Below, in pieces: positions 25,754-34,030 of a stretch of DNA of 41,046 bases. The stretch lies in assembly GCF_014648595.1 (NCBI RefSeq), contig NZ_BMRK01000005.1, positions 221,426-262,471 of the forward strand, read 5' to 3'. A program made the translations under genes and the position numbers. The DNA is from Nocardioides luteus (GTDB taxonomy: Bacteria; Actinomycetota; Actinomycetes; Propionibacteriales; Nocardioidaceae). The first letter of the stretch is position 1; each line of letters opens with the position of its first letter. Under the pieces are notes generated by a model. The model was not told where the DNA came from. It worked only from the letters and a program-made list of their open reading frames with translations, and searched no databases.

Positions 25754-25864
25754 GGTCGAGCCCGGCGAGCGCCAGCGAGCCGGTGTCGAGACCAACACGG
25801 TCGTCTCGAGCGCCGAGGGGAACGTGTTGGTCTCGACACGCTCGCTGGCGCTCGCGGCTCGACC
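25754..25864. repeat. Paired inverted repeats, copies B1 and B2
   Basis: B1 (25754-25793, 40 bp) and B2 (25829-25864, 36 bp) are the same element in opposite orientations, so the region can fold into one long hairpin. B2 is the exact reverse complement of copy A at 21240-21275. The flanks ACCAACAC and GTGTTGGT also match. It lies between the convergent MBL and response-regulator genes and probably works as a bidirectional terminator. Confidence 0.8.
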
Positions 25865-25891
25865 GACGGGAAACAGGCTCGACCGACGGGT

Positions 25892-26587
25892 TCAGACCAG
25901 GCCGGCGTCGTGGACGGTGATCGCGATCTGGACGCGGTTGGTGGCGCCGAGCTTGTCGAAGAGGCGGGAGACGTGCGCCTTGACGGTGGGGATGGAGAGG
26001 TAGAGCTCCTTGGCGATCTCGGCGTTGCTGAGGCCGCGGCCGACCGCCAGCGCGACCTCGTGCTCGCGCTCGGTGAGCGCCTCGAGCCGGCGTCCGGCGG
26101 CAGCAGCGCGGTCGCCGGTGGGCTCGGCGCGCAGCCGGGTGATCAGGGTGCGGGTGGCCTTGGGGGAGAGGATCGGCTCTCCTGCCGAGACCGCGCGGAT
26201 CGCGGCGACGATCTCGGGTGGTGGGGTGTCCTTGAGGAGGAACCCGTCGGCGCCGGCGGCGAGGGCGTCCACGACGTACTCGTCGGCACCGAAGGTGGTC
26301 AGCACGATCACCCGTGGCGGCCGAGCGTCGGCCAGCACCCTGCGGGTCGCGTCGAGGCCGTTGACGCGGGGCATCCGGATGTCCATGAGCACCACGTCGG
26401 GCGTCGACGTGCGCACCAGCGACAGCGCCTCCTGGCCGTCGGTCGCCTCGCCGACGACCTCGATGTCGGCCTGGCCGCCGAGCATCAGACCTAGAGCCGA
26501 GCGTACGAGCGGGTCGTCGTCGACGATCGCCACCTTGATCTTGACCGGGCTCGCTGGGCTCGCTGGGCTCGTGCCTGGGCTGTTCAC
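25892..26587 (-). CDS. NarL/LuxR-type response regulator
   Basis: 231 aa. Receiver with DDDP near 23-26, Asp69 in VVLMDIRMPRVNG, Thr in LTTFGAD and Lys in FLLKDTPP. The LuxR HTH is LTEREHEVALAVGRGLSNAEIAKELYLSIPTVKAHVSRLFDKLGATNR. The GTG at 26587 overlaps the kinase stop (GTGA); an ATG at 26605 would add six residues. The N-terminus has a short SPASPASP repeat from a 9-bp tandem repeat (about 26549-26571), which varies easily. A much longer antisense reading through the kinase is rejected. It probably controls the divergent ABC-2 exporter. Confidence 0.93.
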   Translation of the reverse strand: MNSPGTSPASPASPVKIKVAIVDDDPLVRSALGLMLGGQADIEVVGEATDGQEALSLVRTSTPDVVLMDIRMPRVNGLDATRRVLADARPPRVIVLTTFGADEYVVDALAAGADGFLLKDTPPPEIVAAIRAVSAGEPILSPKATRTLITRLRAEPTGDRAAAAGRRLEALTEREHEVALAVGRGLSNAEIAKELYLSIPTVKAHVSRLFDKLGATNRVQIAITVHDAGLV

Positions 26588-27753
26588 TGGCCCCACGGTA
26601 GCCATGCTTCGAGGATGAAGACATCCTTTTCCGTGCGGTGTCCGAGCCGTCCGCCGGCGAGGTCGGCCCGTTCGCTGAGCCCGATCAGGCCCAGCCCGGA
26701 GCCCGGCGTGTTGGAGCCGAAGCCGAGCCGGTTGCGCAGGTCGACGGTGATCCCGTCCTCCTCCGAGCCGCGCAGGGTGACCTCCAGATGCGCGCCCGGG
26801 GCGTGCTTGCGGGCGTTGGTGATGCCCTCCTGCACCACCCGGTAGATCGATCGGCCGATCGTCTCCGGCGGGGTGCCTTCGACCTCGTCCTCGAAGTCGA
26901 CGTTCATGCCGCCCGTGCGGGCCTCCTCGACGAGACGGCACACATCGGCGTACGTCGGCTGAGGTGCGGTCTCGGGATCCTCGCCGGTCCCGCGCAGAAC
27001 GCCGAGGACGGTGCGCAGGTCCTCCAGCGCCGTGTGGGCGACGTCGCGGATGGCGCCGACCTGGCCGCGTACCTGGTCGGCGGAGAGGTCCTCGCGGTAG
27101 GAGAGCGCGCCGGCCTGCATCGAGATGTGGGAGATGCGGTGGGCGAGCACGTCGTGCATCTCGCGGGCGATCCGCCGGCGCTCGGTCTCGCGGGCCTGGG
27201 AGACGCGCAGCGACTGCTCCGCCTCGGCCGTCTCCGCACGGACCCGGAGGGTGGCGATGAGCTCGCGTCGCGACCCGATGTACATGCCCCAGGCGACCAG
27301 CGCGGCGACGACCACGACGTTGACGCCGGCGTTGAGGCCCCACACGCCCAGCGTCTGCGGCCCCTTGCCCGGGGTGACGTCCATGACCGCGAACCAGAAC
27401 ATCCCCTGGACGAAGCTGAGCAGGGAGATCGGGATGATCTCCCCCCAGCGGCGCCGGGTCGCCAGCGAGACCAGAGCCAGCGCGGAGGCGCCGGCGGCGA
27501 GGATCGAGAAGGCGCCGGCGATGGCGGTGATCGTGGCGATCGCGAAGGGCCAGCGGCGACGCCAGAAGACGAGCACCAACGCGACCACTCCGATGGAGAG
27601 GTCCACGGCGAGCCGCCATTCCGGCCAGACCCCGGCGCTGCTCGTCAGGCCGACCACGCTGATCGCCAGCGCGGCCAGATAGCGCCAGATGTGCCCCCAC
27701 AGGCTCAGGCGTGGCTGGTAGTCGTCCGGGGAGCGTTGCTGCACGCCGTCCAC
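26584..27753 (-). CDS. Sensor histidine kinase (HisKA_3 type)
   Basis: 389 aa with about five membrane segments between residues 25 and 158 and short loops. A coiled coil leads to His200 in RETERRRIAREMHDVLAHRISHISMQAGAL. The ATPase domain has the N-box QEGITNARKHAPG and the G2 region PGSGLGLIGLSERADLAGG. The G1 box is weak (VDLRNRLGFG instead of DDGxG), as in some actinobacterial relatives. The start is a GTG at 27753. The 124-bp gap to the divergent exporter holds the inverted repeat GGTCG-cgaa-CGACC (27789-27802), a possible regulator site. Confidence 0.92.
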   Translation of the reverse strand: MDGVQQRSPDDYQPRLSLWGHIWRYLAALAISVVGLTSSAGVWPEWRLAVDLSIGVVALVLVFWRRRWPFAIATITAIAGAFSILAAGASALALVSLATRRRWGEIIPISLLSFVQGMFWFAVMDVTPGKGPQTLGVWGLNAGVNVVVVAALVAWGMYIGSRRELIATLRVRAETAEAEQSLRVSQARETERRRIAREMHDVLAHRISHISMQAGALSYREDLSADQVRGQVGAIRDVAHTALEDLRTVLGVLRGTGEDPETAPQPTYADVCRLVEEARTGGMNVDFEDEVEGTPPETIGRSIYRVVQEGITNARKHAPGAHLEVTLRGSEEDGITVDLRNRLGFGSNTPGSGLGLIGLSERADLAGGRLGHRTEKDVFILEAWLPWGQ

Positions 27754-27877
27754 GGTAATGAACCGAAGCCTCCCCGACCCGATCCCGCGGTCGCGAACGA
27801 CCCCATACTTTCGTCTGGTTGCGGGTCATCCGTATGTCCGATGCGGTTCCGGCGGTGAGCACGGCAGGATGTACGCC

Positions 27878-28807
27878 ATGATCAAAGTCGAAGGACTGAC
27901 GAGGGTCTACGGGACCTTCACCGCGGTCGACGACGTGTCGTTCACCGCCGAGGCCGGCAAAGTCACCGGCTTCCTCGGACCGAACGGCGCGGGCAAGTCG
28001 ACCACCATGCGCATCATGGTCGGCCTGACCAACCCCACCAGGGGTCGGGCGACGATCAACGGCAGCCTCTATGCCGACCTCCCCAACCCGGGCCGCCACG
28101 TCGGTGTGCTGCTCGACGCCAGCGCTCAGCACGACGGCCGCACCGGCCGCGAGGTGCTCACGATCGCCGCCACGACGATGGGCCTGCCCAAGTCGCGCGT
28201 CGACGAGATGCTCGAGCTGGTCTCGCTCACGCCGTCGGAGGCCAAGCGCCGGATCAAGAACTACTCCCTGGGCATGAAGCAGCGCCTCGGCATCGCCCAC
28301 GCGCTGATCGGCGACCCCAAGGTGCTGATCCTGGACGAGCCGGCCAACGGTCTGGACCCGGCGGGCATCCGCTGGATGCGTGGACTGCTGAAGGAGTACG
28401 CCGACCGCGGCGGCACCGTCCTGCTCTCCTCGCACCTGCTGCACGAGGTCGAGCAGATCGCCGACGAGCTGATCCTCATCGGCAACGGCCGCATCGTGGC
28501 CGAAGGCACCAAGGACACCATCCTCGCGGGCCAGGGCGGGGCCGGCCAGTCGCTGGTCACCGCTCTCGACAACGAGGCGCTGACCGTCGCGCTGAAGGCC
28601 AAGGGCTACAGCGTCGAGCCGATCGGCACCGGCATGCGCGTCTCCGCCGCGCCCGCCGAGGTCGGCCGGGCCGCCCTGGAGGCGAACGTCGTCCTCACCG
28701 ACCTGCGCGACGGCGGCGCCGGGCTGGAGGACATCTTCCTGCAGCTCACCGCCGAGACCCAGCGCGAGAACACCGCGCAGATCCACGCCGAAGGAGCCTC
28801 CGCATGA
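27878..28807 (+). CDS. ABC exporter ATP-binding protein
   Basis: 309 aa. Walker A GPNGAGKST at about 37-45, a divergent signature YSLGMKQRLGIAHAL, Walker B VLILDEPANGLD and the H-loop in LLSSHLLHE. The signature (SLGMKQR) is typical of ABC-2/bacitracin-type ATPases. A C-terminal domain of about 90 aa follows. The ATG at 27878 (MIKVEGLTRVYG) is 7 nt after CAGGAT; an ATG at 27869 and longer reading to 27758 are less likely. It overlaps the permease gene by 4 nt. Confidence 0.93.
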   Translation: MIKVEGLTRVYGTFTAVDDVSFTAEAGKVTGFLGPNGAGKSTTMRIMVGLTNPTRGRATINGSLYADLPNPGRHVGVLLDASAQHDGRTGREVLTIAATTMGLPKSRVDEMLELVSLTPSEAKRRIKNYSLGMKQRLGIAHALIGDPKVLILDEPANGLDPAGIRWMRGLLKEYADRGGTVLLSSHLLHEVEQIADELILIGNGRIVAEGTKDTILAGQGGAGQSLVTALDNEALTVALKAKGYSVEPIGTGMRVSAAPAEVGRAALEANVVLTDLRDGGAGLEDIFLQLTAETQRENTAQIHAEGASA

Positions 28808-29640
28808 GCGCCGCAACCGTAGCGCCGTCGACCCCGCTGCCGACGGCCAGCAAGGTGCCGTTCGGCCGGCTGGTGCTGGTCGAGTGGCGCAAGATGACCG
28901 ACACCCGTGCCGGGCGGGTCATGCTGATGATCACGGGCGGCCTGATCGCCCTGGTCGCGGGCATCATCCTGCTCGTCATCGCGCTCTCCGACATGAGCGG
29001 GCTGCCGGCCTCGACCTGGATGAGCGCGCTGTCGTTCCCGGTCTCGCTGCTGGTGCCGGTGCTGGCCATCATGATCGTGACCCAGGAGTGGGGCCAGCGC
29101 ACCCACATGGTCACCTTCACCCTCGAGCCCAGCCGGCTCAAGGTCGTCCTCGCCAAGCTCCTCGCGGTCTTCGTCCTCGGCGTCGTGACCATGGCCATCG
29201 CGGTCGGGATCGGTGCGATCGGCACCGCGGCCGGCGCGGCGATCGCCGGCACCGAGGCCAACTGGAACGTCTCCGGCGAGACGCTCGCCTGGTCGCTGGC
29301 CACGCAGATCCTCTACCTGCTGATGGGCTTCGGGTTCGGGATGCTCCTCCTGAGCACCCCGGCCGCGCTGGTCGTCTACTACGGCTACACGCTGATCCTG
29401 GAGGCCTCGGTCTTCAGCGCCCTCTACTTCATCTTCGACTGGGCGCAGAACCTCTTCCCGTGGATCTCGATGCAGGTCGCGATGATGCCGTTCGTCGCGG
29501 GCGACGAGATGCGAGCAGCAGGTGTCAACGTCGACGACGGTGCCCTCGGCATCGCCCGGCTGATCACCTCGGTCGCCCTCTGGGTCGGCCTGCCGCTCGT
29601 GCTCGGCACCATCCGGGTCCTCAGGTCCGAGCTGAAGTAG
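28804..29640 (+). CDS. ABC-2 type permease
   Basis: 278 aa, about six membrane segments. It has RLVLVEWRKMTDTRAGRVMLM at the start, TQEWGQRTHMVTFTLEPSRLKVVLAKLLAVFVLG, and three hydrophobic segments before the final IRVLRSELK. The start overlaps the ATPase stop (ATGA). A UUCG-loop terminator ends the operon. The substrate is unknown. With the divergent kinase and regulator it forms a sense-and-export unit. Confidence 0.91.
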   Translation: MSAATVAPSTPLPTASKVPFGRLVLVEWRKMTDTRAGRVMLMITGGLIALVAGIILLVIALSDMSGLPASTWMSALSFPVSLLVPVLAIMIVTQEWGQRTHMVTFTLEPSRLKVVLAKLLAVFVLGVVTMAIAVGIGAIGTAAGAAIAGTEANWNVSGETLAWSLATQILYLLMGFGFGMLLLSTPAALVVYYGYTLILEASVFSALYFIFDWAQNLFPWISMQVAMMPFVAGDEMRAAGVNVDDGALGIARLITSVALWVGLPLVLGTIRVLRSELK

Positions 29641-29669
29641 CACCTCGGGACGTACGACCGACCGCCGCG

Positions 29670-29699
29670 CGGGGGTGGGTGCTTCGGCACCCACCCCCG
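29670..29699 (+). terminator. Terminator with UUCG loop
   Basis: CGGGGGTGGGTGC (29670-29682) and GCACCCACCCCCG (29687-29699) form a perfect 13-bp stem closed by the stable TTCG tetraloop. It is 29 nt after the permease stop. Confidence 0.85.
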
Positions 29700-29728
29700 T
29701 TGCCGTCCGGCGAGGTGGAGCGGTTGCA

Positions 29729-29734
29729 TAGGGT
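29729..29734 (+). promoter_or_regulatory. -10 box of rph
   Basis: TAGGGT, 6 nt before the GTG at 29741. Confidence 0.5.
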
Positions 29735-29740
29735 GGACAC

Positions 29741-30448
29741 GTGACCACACGAGCTGACGGGCGCGCCGACGACGAGCTGCGCCCCATCAAGATCACCCGC
29801 AACTGGCTGGACCACGCCGCAGGGTCCGTCCTCATCGAGTTCGGCAAGACCCGCGTCCTGTGCGCGGCCTCGGCCTCCGAGGGCGTACCGCGCTGGCGCA
29901 AGGGCTCCGGCCTGGGCTGGGTGACAGCGGAGTACGCGATGCTCCCGGCCGCCACCCACGAGCGCTCCGCGCGCGAGTCGGTGAAGGGCAAGATCGGCGG
30001 GCGCACGCACGAGATCTCCCGCCTGGTCGGCCGCTCGCTGCGTGCCGTGATCGACTACAAGGCGCTCGGCGAGAACACCATCAACATCGACTGCGACGTG
30101 CTGCAGGCCGACGGTGGCACCCGCACGGCGGCGATCACCGGCGCCTACGTCGCGCTGGCCGACGCGGCCGCCTCGCTCGGCGTCTCGAAGGCGCTGACCG
30201 GGTCCGTGGCGGCGATCTCGGTCGGCATCATCGACGGCACCCCGCGCCTCGACCTCCCCTACGAGGAGGACGTCCGCGCCGAGACCGACATGAACATCGT
30301 GATGACCGGCGAGGGCAAGTTCGTCGAGGTGCAGGGCACCGCTGAGGGCGTCGCCTTCGACCGCGCCGAGCTCGACGCGCTGCTGGCGCTGGGCGAGAAG
30401 GGCTGCGCCGACCTGACCAAGCTGCAGGAGGCCGCACTTGCCGGCTGA
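29741..30448 (+). CDS. rph: Ribonuclease PH
   Basis: Phosphate-dependent 3' exonuclease that trims tRNA and other RNAs; works as a hexamer. 235 aa. Typical blocks are [92 protein letters not shown], and [33 protein letters not shown]. The GTG start directly follows a -10 box without SD. rdgB overlaps its end by 11 nt, the usual rph-rdgB pairing. Confidence 0.96.
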   Translation: MTTRADGRADDELRPIKITRNWLDHAAGSVLIEFGKTRVLCAASASEGVPRWRKGSGLGWVTAEYAMLPAATHERSARESVKGKIGGRTHEISRLVGRSLRAVIDYKALGENTINIDCDVLQADGGTRTAAITGAYVALADAAASLGVSKALTGSVAAISVGIIDGTPRLDLPYEEDVRAETDMNIVMTGEGKFVEVQGTAEGVAFDRAELDALLALGEKGCADLTKLQEAALAG

Positions 30449-31076
30449 GCCCAAGAATGAGCCCAAGAACGAGCCCAGCATCCACGTCGCCTCGCGCAAC
30501 GCCAAGAAGCTGGGCGAGATGTTCCGGATCCTGGAGCCGCTGGTGCCCGGGATCTCGGTCGTCGGCCTCGACGACGTCGACCACTACGACGAGCCGGTCG
30601 AGGACGCGCCCGACTTCGAGGGCAACGCGCTGATCAAGGCCCGGGCGGGCTTCAAGGCCACCGGGCTCCCGACAGTCGCCGACGACTCCGGTCTCTGCGT
30701 GGACGCCCTCAACGGGATGCCGGGTGTGCTCTCGGCCCGCTGGGGCGGACCGCCCAAGTCCGACGAGCGCAACAACGAGCTGCTGCTCGCCCAGCTCTCC
30801 GACGTACCCGACGAGCGCCGCGGCGCCCACTTCGCCTGCGCGATCGCCTTCGTCTGGTCCGGCGGCGAGCTGGTCGTCGAGGGCCGCATGGACGGCCGGA
30901 TCATCCGCGAGGTCCGCGGCTCCGGCGGCTTCGGCTACGACGTCCTCTTCGTCGCTACCGACACCAAGGACGGCCGCACCTCCGCCGAGCTGTCGATCGA
31001 GGAGAAGGACGCCATCTCCCACCGCGGCCGCGCGCTCCGCGAGATCGCGCCGCAGATGGCGAAGCTGCTCGGCTGA
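30438..31076 (+). CDS. rdgB: Non-canonical purine NTP pyrophosphatase (RdgB/HAM1)
   Basis: Removes ITP, dITP and XTP. 212 aa. Substrate motif [21 protein letters not shown], the DDSGL catalytic motif, GVLSARWGG, and [11 protein letters not shown] are all present. The start is a TTG at 30438 with GGAGG at 30427-30431 (6-nt spacing); no ATG or GTG lies before the conserved core. The N-terminus has a 12-bp tandem duplication giving PKNEPKNEP. It overlaps rph by 11 nt. Confidence 0.95.
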   Translation: MPAEPKNEPKNEPSIHVASRNAKKLGEMFRILEPLVPGISVVGLDDVDHYDEPVEDAPDFEGNALIKARAGFKATGLPTVADDSGLCVDALNGMPGVLSARWGGPPKSDERNNELLLAQLSDVPDERRGAHFACAIAFVWSGGELVVEGRMDGRIIREVRGSGGFGYDVLFVATDTKDGRTSAELSIEEKDAISHRGRALREIAPQMAKLLG

Positions 31077-31200
31077 GGCGGGCGCGTTGACAGAAGCCCG
31101 CCATGGCGGGGAAGTACAGCCCGATCCAGCGGGTGAGGGGCGCAAAGGTGTAGCACTCCTCGGTCACCGCCTCGGCCGAGGAGTCGGCGGAGCGGCTCAT
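30955..31200 (-). CDS. Possible short gene coupled to the lipoprotein gene
   Basis: 81-codon reading frame whose ATG (31200) overlaps the lipoprotein stop in ATGA. The first 41 codons cover the 120-nt gap and read like protein: EECYTFAPLTRWIGLYFPAM includes a hydrophobic, aromatic stretch. The other half is antisense to rdgB and is Arg/Ser-rich, as shadow frames usually are. It may be a true small gene, the remnant of a longer one, or chance. The rdgB terminator hairpin also falls inside it. Confidence 0.3.
   Translation of the reverse strand: MSRSADSSAEAVTEECYTFAPLTRWIGLYFPAMAGFCQRARLSRAASPSAARSRGARGRGGRWRPSPRSTARRRCGRPWCR
31077..31102 (+). terminator. Hairpin after rdgB
   Basis: GGCGGGC (31077-31083) and GCCCGCC (31096-31102) pair perfectly around a 12-nt loop directly after the rdgB stop. 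There is no U-tract. Confidence 0.5.
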
Positions 31201-32468
31201 CCTGAGGGTAGTCGCTCGAACCAGTCCCACGCGCCCGCGACGAGCTCCTTCTCGGTGATGCCGTAGGAGGCGCGCAAGGCCTCGTCGGTGCCGTCGTTGT
31301 AGTCCGTGCTGCCCTGAGGCCGGTGCGAGAAGAAGTCGTTGCAGAACTCGATGAACTTCGCGAGCCCGCCGTGCTCCTCGATCAACCAGGAGACCGCGGC
31401 ATGGGAGATGGCGTAGTCGATCGCTCCCTCCTCACCCCACTCGTCGTCGTCCGGGAGGGCGCGCTCGTGAGCCAGCAGCTCCTCGCGGTCCTCGTCCTCG
31501 TCGCAGATGTTCGCCTCGCACCTGGAGAGGTGTTCGGCCAGACCCTCCTTGACCCAGGTCGGCACCAGTATCGGACCGTAGACATGGCTCAGCTCGTGGC
31601 GCAGCGTGCGGTCGTCGATGGCCAGCCGGTTGCTCGCCACCGGGTTGTCCTTGACGACGATGGTCGCGAAGGGCTTCCAGATCGTCTTGCCGGGACCGAC
31701 CGCATCGACCCGGTAGGTCACCGCGGCCGCACCGTGCTCATCGTCGAAGGTGTCGCCCGGCGGCTTGCCGTTGTTCGTCGCGTCGACGAGCAGCGGCACC
31801 TTCCCCTTCTCGGCGTCCTGCACCGCCTTCAGGTCTGCCTTGATCACGGTGCGCGCCTTCTTCACCCGTTCCAGCAGATCGTCGGCACCCGTCGGGCCGT
31901 CCTTCTCGATGACCACGGCCACCGAGCGTCCGACCGCCACCGAGACCGGACCACCGAACCAGGGCCGGCTGTACCTCGTGACGGGCGCGGCGCGGTCGCG
32001 TCCGACCACCCAGCGGTCCTGGTGGCGTACGAAAGTCATGTCGGTCGGGTGGGAGACGGGTGTTCGGTGGGCCTGCTCCATCTGGGCCACCTCGACCACC
32101 TTCGGGGCGAAGAGGACGCCGTCGTTGCGGACCTCGTCAGGGTCGTTCTGGACGTCCTTCACCCGGTAGGAGAGCGAGGTCATCGGCAGCTGCTGCAGGT
32201 TGTCGAAGATGGTGCGCTGCTGGTCGAGCAGCTTCTCGACGCGGGGGTCGACGGTGGCGAGGAACCCGGTCTCGTCACCCTGCAGCGCTGCCGTGGCGCG
32301 CCGGTCGAGCAGGTCCCTGACGGCCTGGTAGTCGGCCGGCGTCGCCTCGTACGGCGGGTGCGTGGGAGCCGCGGTCGGGAGCTCGGGAAGCTCCGCGCAA
32401 CCGGCGCTGAGCAGCATGACCGCGAGCAGTGGTCCGAGCCTGATGGGGGAGCGCCCCGGAATCCTCAC
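31197..32468 (-). CDS. Lipoprotein with putative HExxH metallopeptidase domain
   Basis: 423-aa exported lipoprotein. The lipobox is LLSAGC (Cys24). An N-terminal domain of about 150 aa (YQAVRDLLDRRATAALQGDETGFLATVDPR) resembles ketosteroid-isomerase-like or transport-factor folds. The C-terminal domain has RHELSHVYG near 290, followed by WVKEGLAEHLS: the HExxH zinc motif and a downstream Glu arranged as in gluzincins. It may cleave envelope proteins, but no family name is certain. The GTG at 32468 is 6 nt after TAGGAT (minus strand, 32475-32480). It lies 50 nt after the cardiolipin synthase gene on the same strand. Confidence 0.85.
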   Translation of the reverse strand: MRIPGRSPIRLGPLLAVMLLSAGCAELPELPTAAPTHPPYEATPADYQAVRDLLDRRATAALQGDETGFLATVDPRVEKLLDQQRTIFDNLQQLPMTSLSYRVKDVQNDPDEVRNDGVLFAPKVVEVAQMEQAHRTPVSHPTDMTFVRHQDRWVVGRDRAAPVTRYSRPWFGGPVSVAVGRSVAVVIEKDGPTGADDLLERVKKARTVIKADLKAVQDAEKGKVPLLVDATNNGKPPGDTFDDEHGAAAVTYRVDAVGPGKTIWKPFATIVVKDNPVASNRLAIDDRTLRHELSHVYGPILVPTWVKEGLAEHLSRCEANICDEDEDREELLAHERALPDDDEWGEEGAIDYAISHAAVSWLIEEHGGLAKFIEFCNDFFSHRPQGSTDYNDGTDEALRASYGITEKELVAGAWDWFERLPSG

Positions 32469-32474
32469 AGCCGA

Positions 32475-32480
32475 ATCCTA
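32475..32480 (-). promoter_or_regulatory. -10 box of the HExxH lipoprotein gene
   Basis: TAGGAT on the minus strand, 6 nt before the GTG at 32468. Confidence 0.5.
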
Positions 32481-32518
32481 GAGAGATCCTCGATCCTCCG
32501 CCCGCCAATAACTCGGGG

Positions 32519-33997
32519 TTACTGGAGGGCTGCGGTGAGGCGCAGAACGTTGTCGACGTACGCCGCGACCTTCGGCCGCGCGAGCCACTCCTCGAGCAGC
32601 AGCTCGCGGGAGACGGCGCGGTAGCCGTCCTCGACCTTCCGCATCTGCGCGACCGGGTCGCCGTCGAAGAGCATCAGCGAGATCTCGTAGTTGAGGGCGA
32701 AGGAGCGCATGTCCATGTTGCTCGAGCCGAGCACGGCGATCTCGTCGTCGATGCTGAAGTGCTTGGCGTGCAGGACGGCGGGCTTGGGGTAGAGGTAGAT
32801 GCGCACCCCGGCCTCCAGCAGCGCCTCGTAGTAGGAGCGCTGGGCGTGGTAGACCATGAACTGGTCCTTGCCCTCGCTGACGAACAGCTCCACCGCGACA
32901 CCCCGCCGGGCGGCGGTGGTGACGGCGTAGAGCAGCGACTCGTCGGGGACGAAGTAGGGGCTGGTGATCGAGATCCGCTCCCGGGCTGCGTACATCAGCG
33001 AGGTGAAGGCGCGCAGGTTGTTCTCGGCCTCGAGGCCCGGGCCGCTGGGCACGGTCTGCCCGGTGACGTCGCCGGCCGGCTCCCCGGAGAGCCAGGCGGT
33101 CGCCGACTCGGTGAGCTCCGACCTGAGCAGCTCGCCGGTCTCGCTGTTCCAGTCGCTGGCGAAGACGACGTTGAGCGCTGAGACCAGCGGCCCCTCGACG
33201 CGGGCGGTCAGCTCGACCCACTCCCGGCCGGCGCGGTGATTCTTCGGCTTGTCGTAGCCGGGCTCGATGAGGTTCTGCGAACCGGTGAAGGCGACCTGGC
33301 CGTCGACGACCAGGAGCTTGCGGTGGTTGCGGAGATCGGGGCGGCGGAGCTGGCCGCGGAGCGGGGCGATCGGCAGCAGCGGGTGCCAGTCGATGTCGGA
33401 GGCGTTCAGCCGCCGGACCAGTTGGCGCCATACCGGGATCCCGCGCGAGCCCAGATGGTCGAGCAGGAGCCGGACGGTCACACCCCGCGCCGTGGCGCGG
33501 TCGAGCGCATCGAAGAACGGCTCGGTCAGGTGGTCGCAGGCCGTGATGTAGAACTGCACGTGCACGTAGTGCTCGGCGCTTTCGACCGCAGCGGTCATCG
33601 CCTCGATCGAACCGGCGTAGTCGGGGATGAGATCGACGCGGTTGCCCGGCGTCGCGGGCAGCGAGCCGAGCCGCTCGTTGAGCTCGATCGTGGCGGCGTC
33701 GACCGGTGAGATCGACTCCGGGTGGGGCGGGCGCGGCAGACCGGCGACATAGCGGGTCACCTCCTCGTTCAGCGCCCGCTGGCGCTCGTGACGCCGGCGA
33801 TCGAGGCGGGTCTGGCCGAGCATCAGGTAGGCGATCAGGCCCACGCTGGGGATCAGCAGGATCGCCAGCAGCCAGGCCATCGCGGTGCCCGGCCGCCGGT
33901 TGCGGGGCACCACACCGAGGGCGACGACCTTGATCAGCAGGTCCACGACGTAGACCAGCGTGCCCAGGACCCCCGCCACTGTCATGCGCATCAGCAT
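32519..33997 (-). CDS. cls: Cardiolipin synthase (phospholipase D family)
   Basis: Condenses phosphatidyl groups to form cardiolipin at the membrane. 492 aa. Two N-terminal membrane segments (LGTLVYVVDLLIKVVALGVVP and AMAWLLAILLIPSVGLIAYLML) are followed by two PLD domains with intact HKD motifs: NHRKLLVVDG and LHAKHFSIDDE...GSSNMD. HVQFYITACDHLTEPFFDAL is also typical of Cls. Three in-frame ATGs (33997, 33991, 33985) cannot be separated by SD; the first is used. A reading frame continuing to 34840 is antisense to the esterase gene and is rejected. Divergent from the esterase by 33 bp. Confidence 0.93.
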   Translation of the reverse strand: MLMRMTVAGVLGTLVYVVDLLIKVVALGVVPRNRRPGTAMAWLLAILLIPSVGLIAYLMLGQTRLDRRRHERQRALNEEVTRYVAGLPRPPHPESISPVDAATIELNERLGSLPATPGNRVDLIPDYAGSIEAMTAAVESAEHYVHVQFYITACDHLTEPFFDALDRATARGVTVRLLLDHLGSRGIPVWRQLVRRLNASDIDWHPLLPIAPLRGQLRRPDLRNHRKLLVVDGQVAFTGSQNLIEPGYDKPKNHRAGREWVELTARVEGPLVSALNVVFASDWNSETGELLRSELTESATAWLSGEPAGDVTGQTVPSGPGLEAENNLRAFTSLMYAARERISITSPYFVPDESLLYAVTTAARRGVAVELFVSEGKDQFMVYHAQRSYYEALLEAGVRIYLYPKPAVLHAKHFSIDDEIAVLGSSNMDMRSFALNYEISLMLFDGDPVAQMRKVEDGYRAVSRELLLEEWLARPKVAAYVDNVLRLTAALQ

Positions 33998-34030
33998 GCA
34001 CCACCGCCAGGCGTGTGGGAATCTTCTGAC

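Noticed and set aside
26588-28816. Minus-strand upstream extension of the response regulator to 974 codons
   Set aside because: It crosses the kinase gene in another frame and the opposite strand of the ABC ATPase gene. The GTG at 26587 gives a normal-length regulator.
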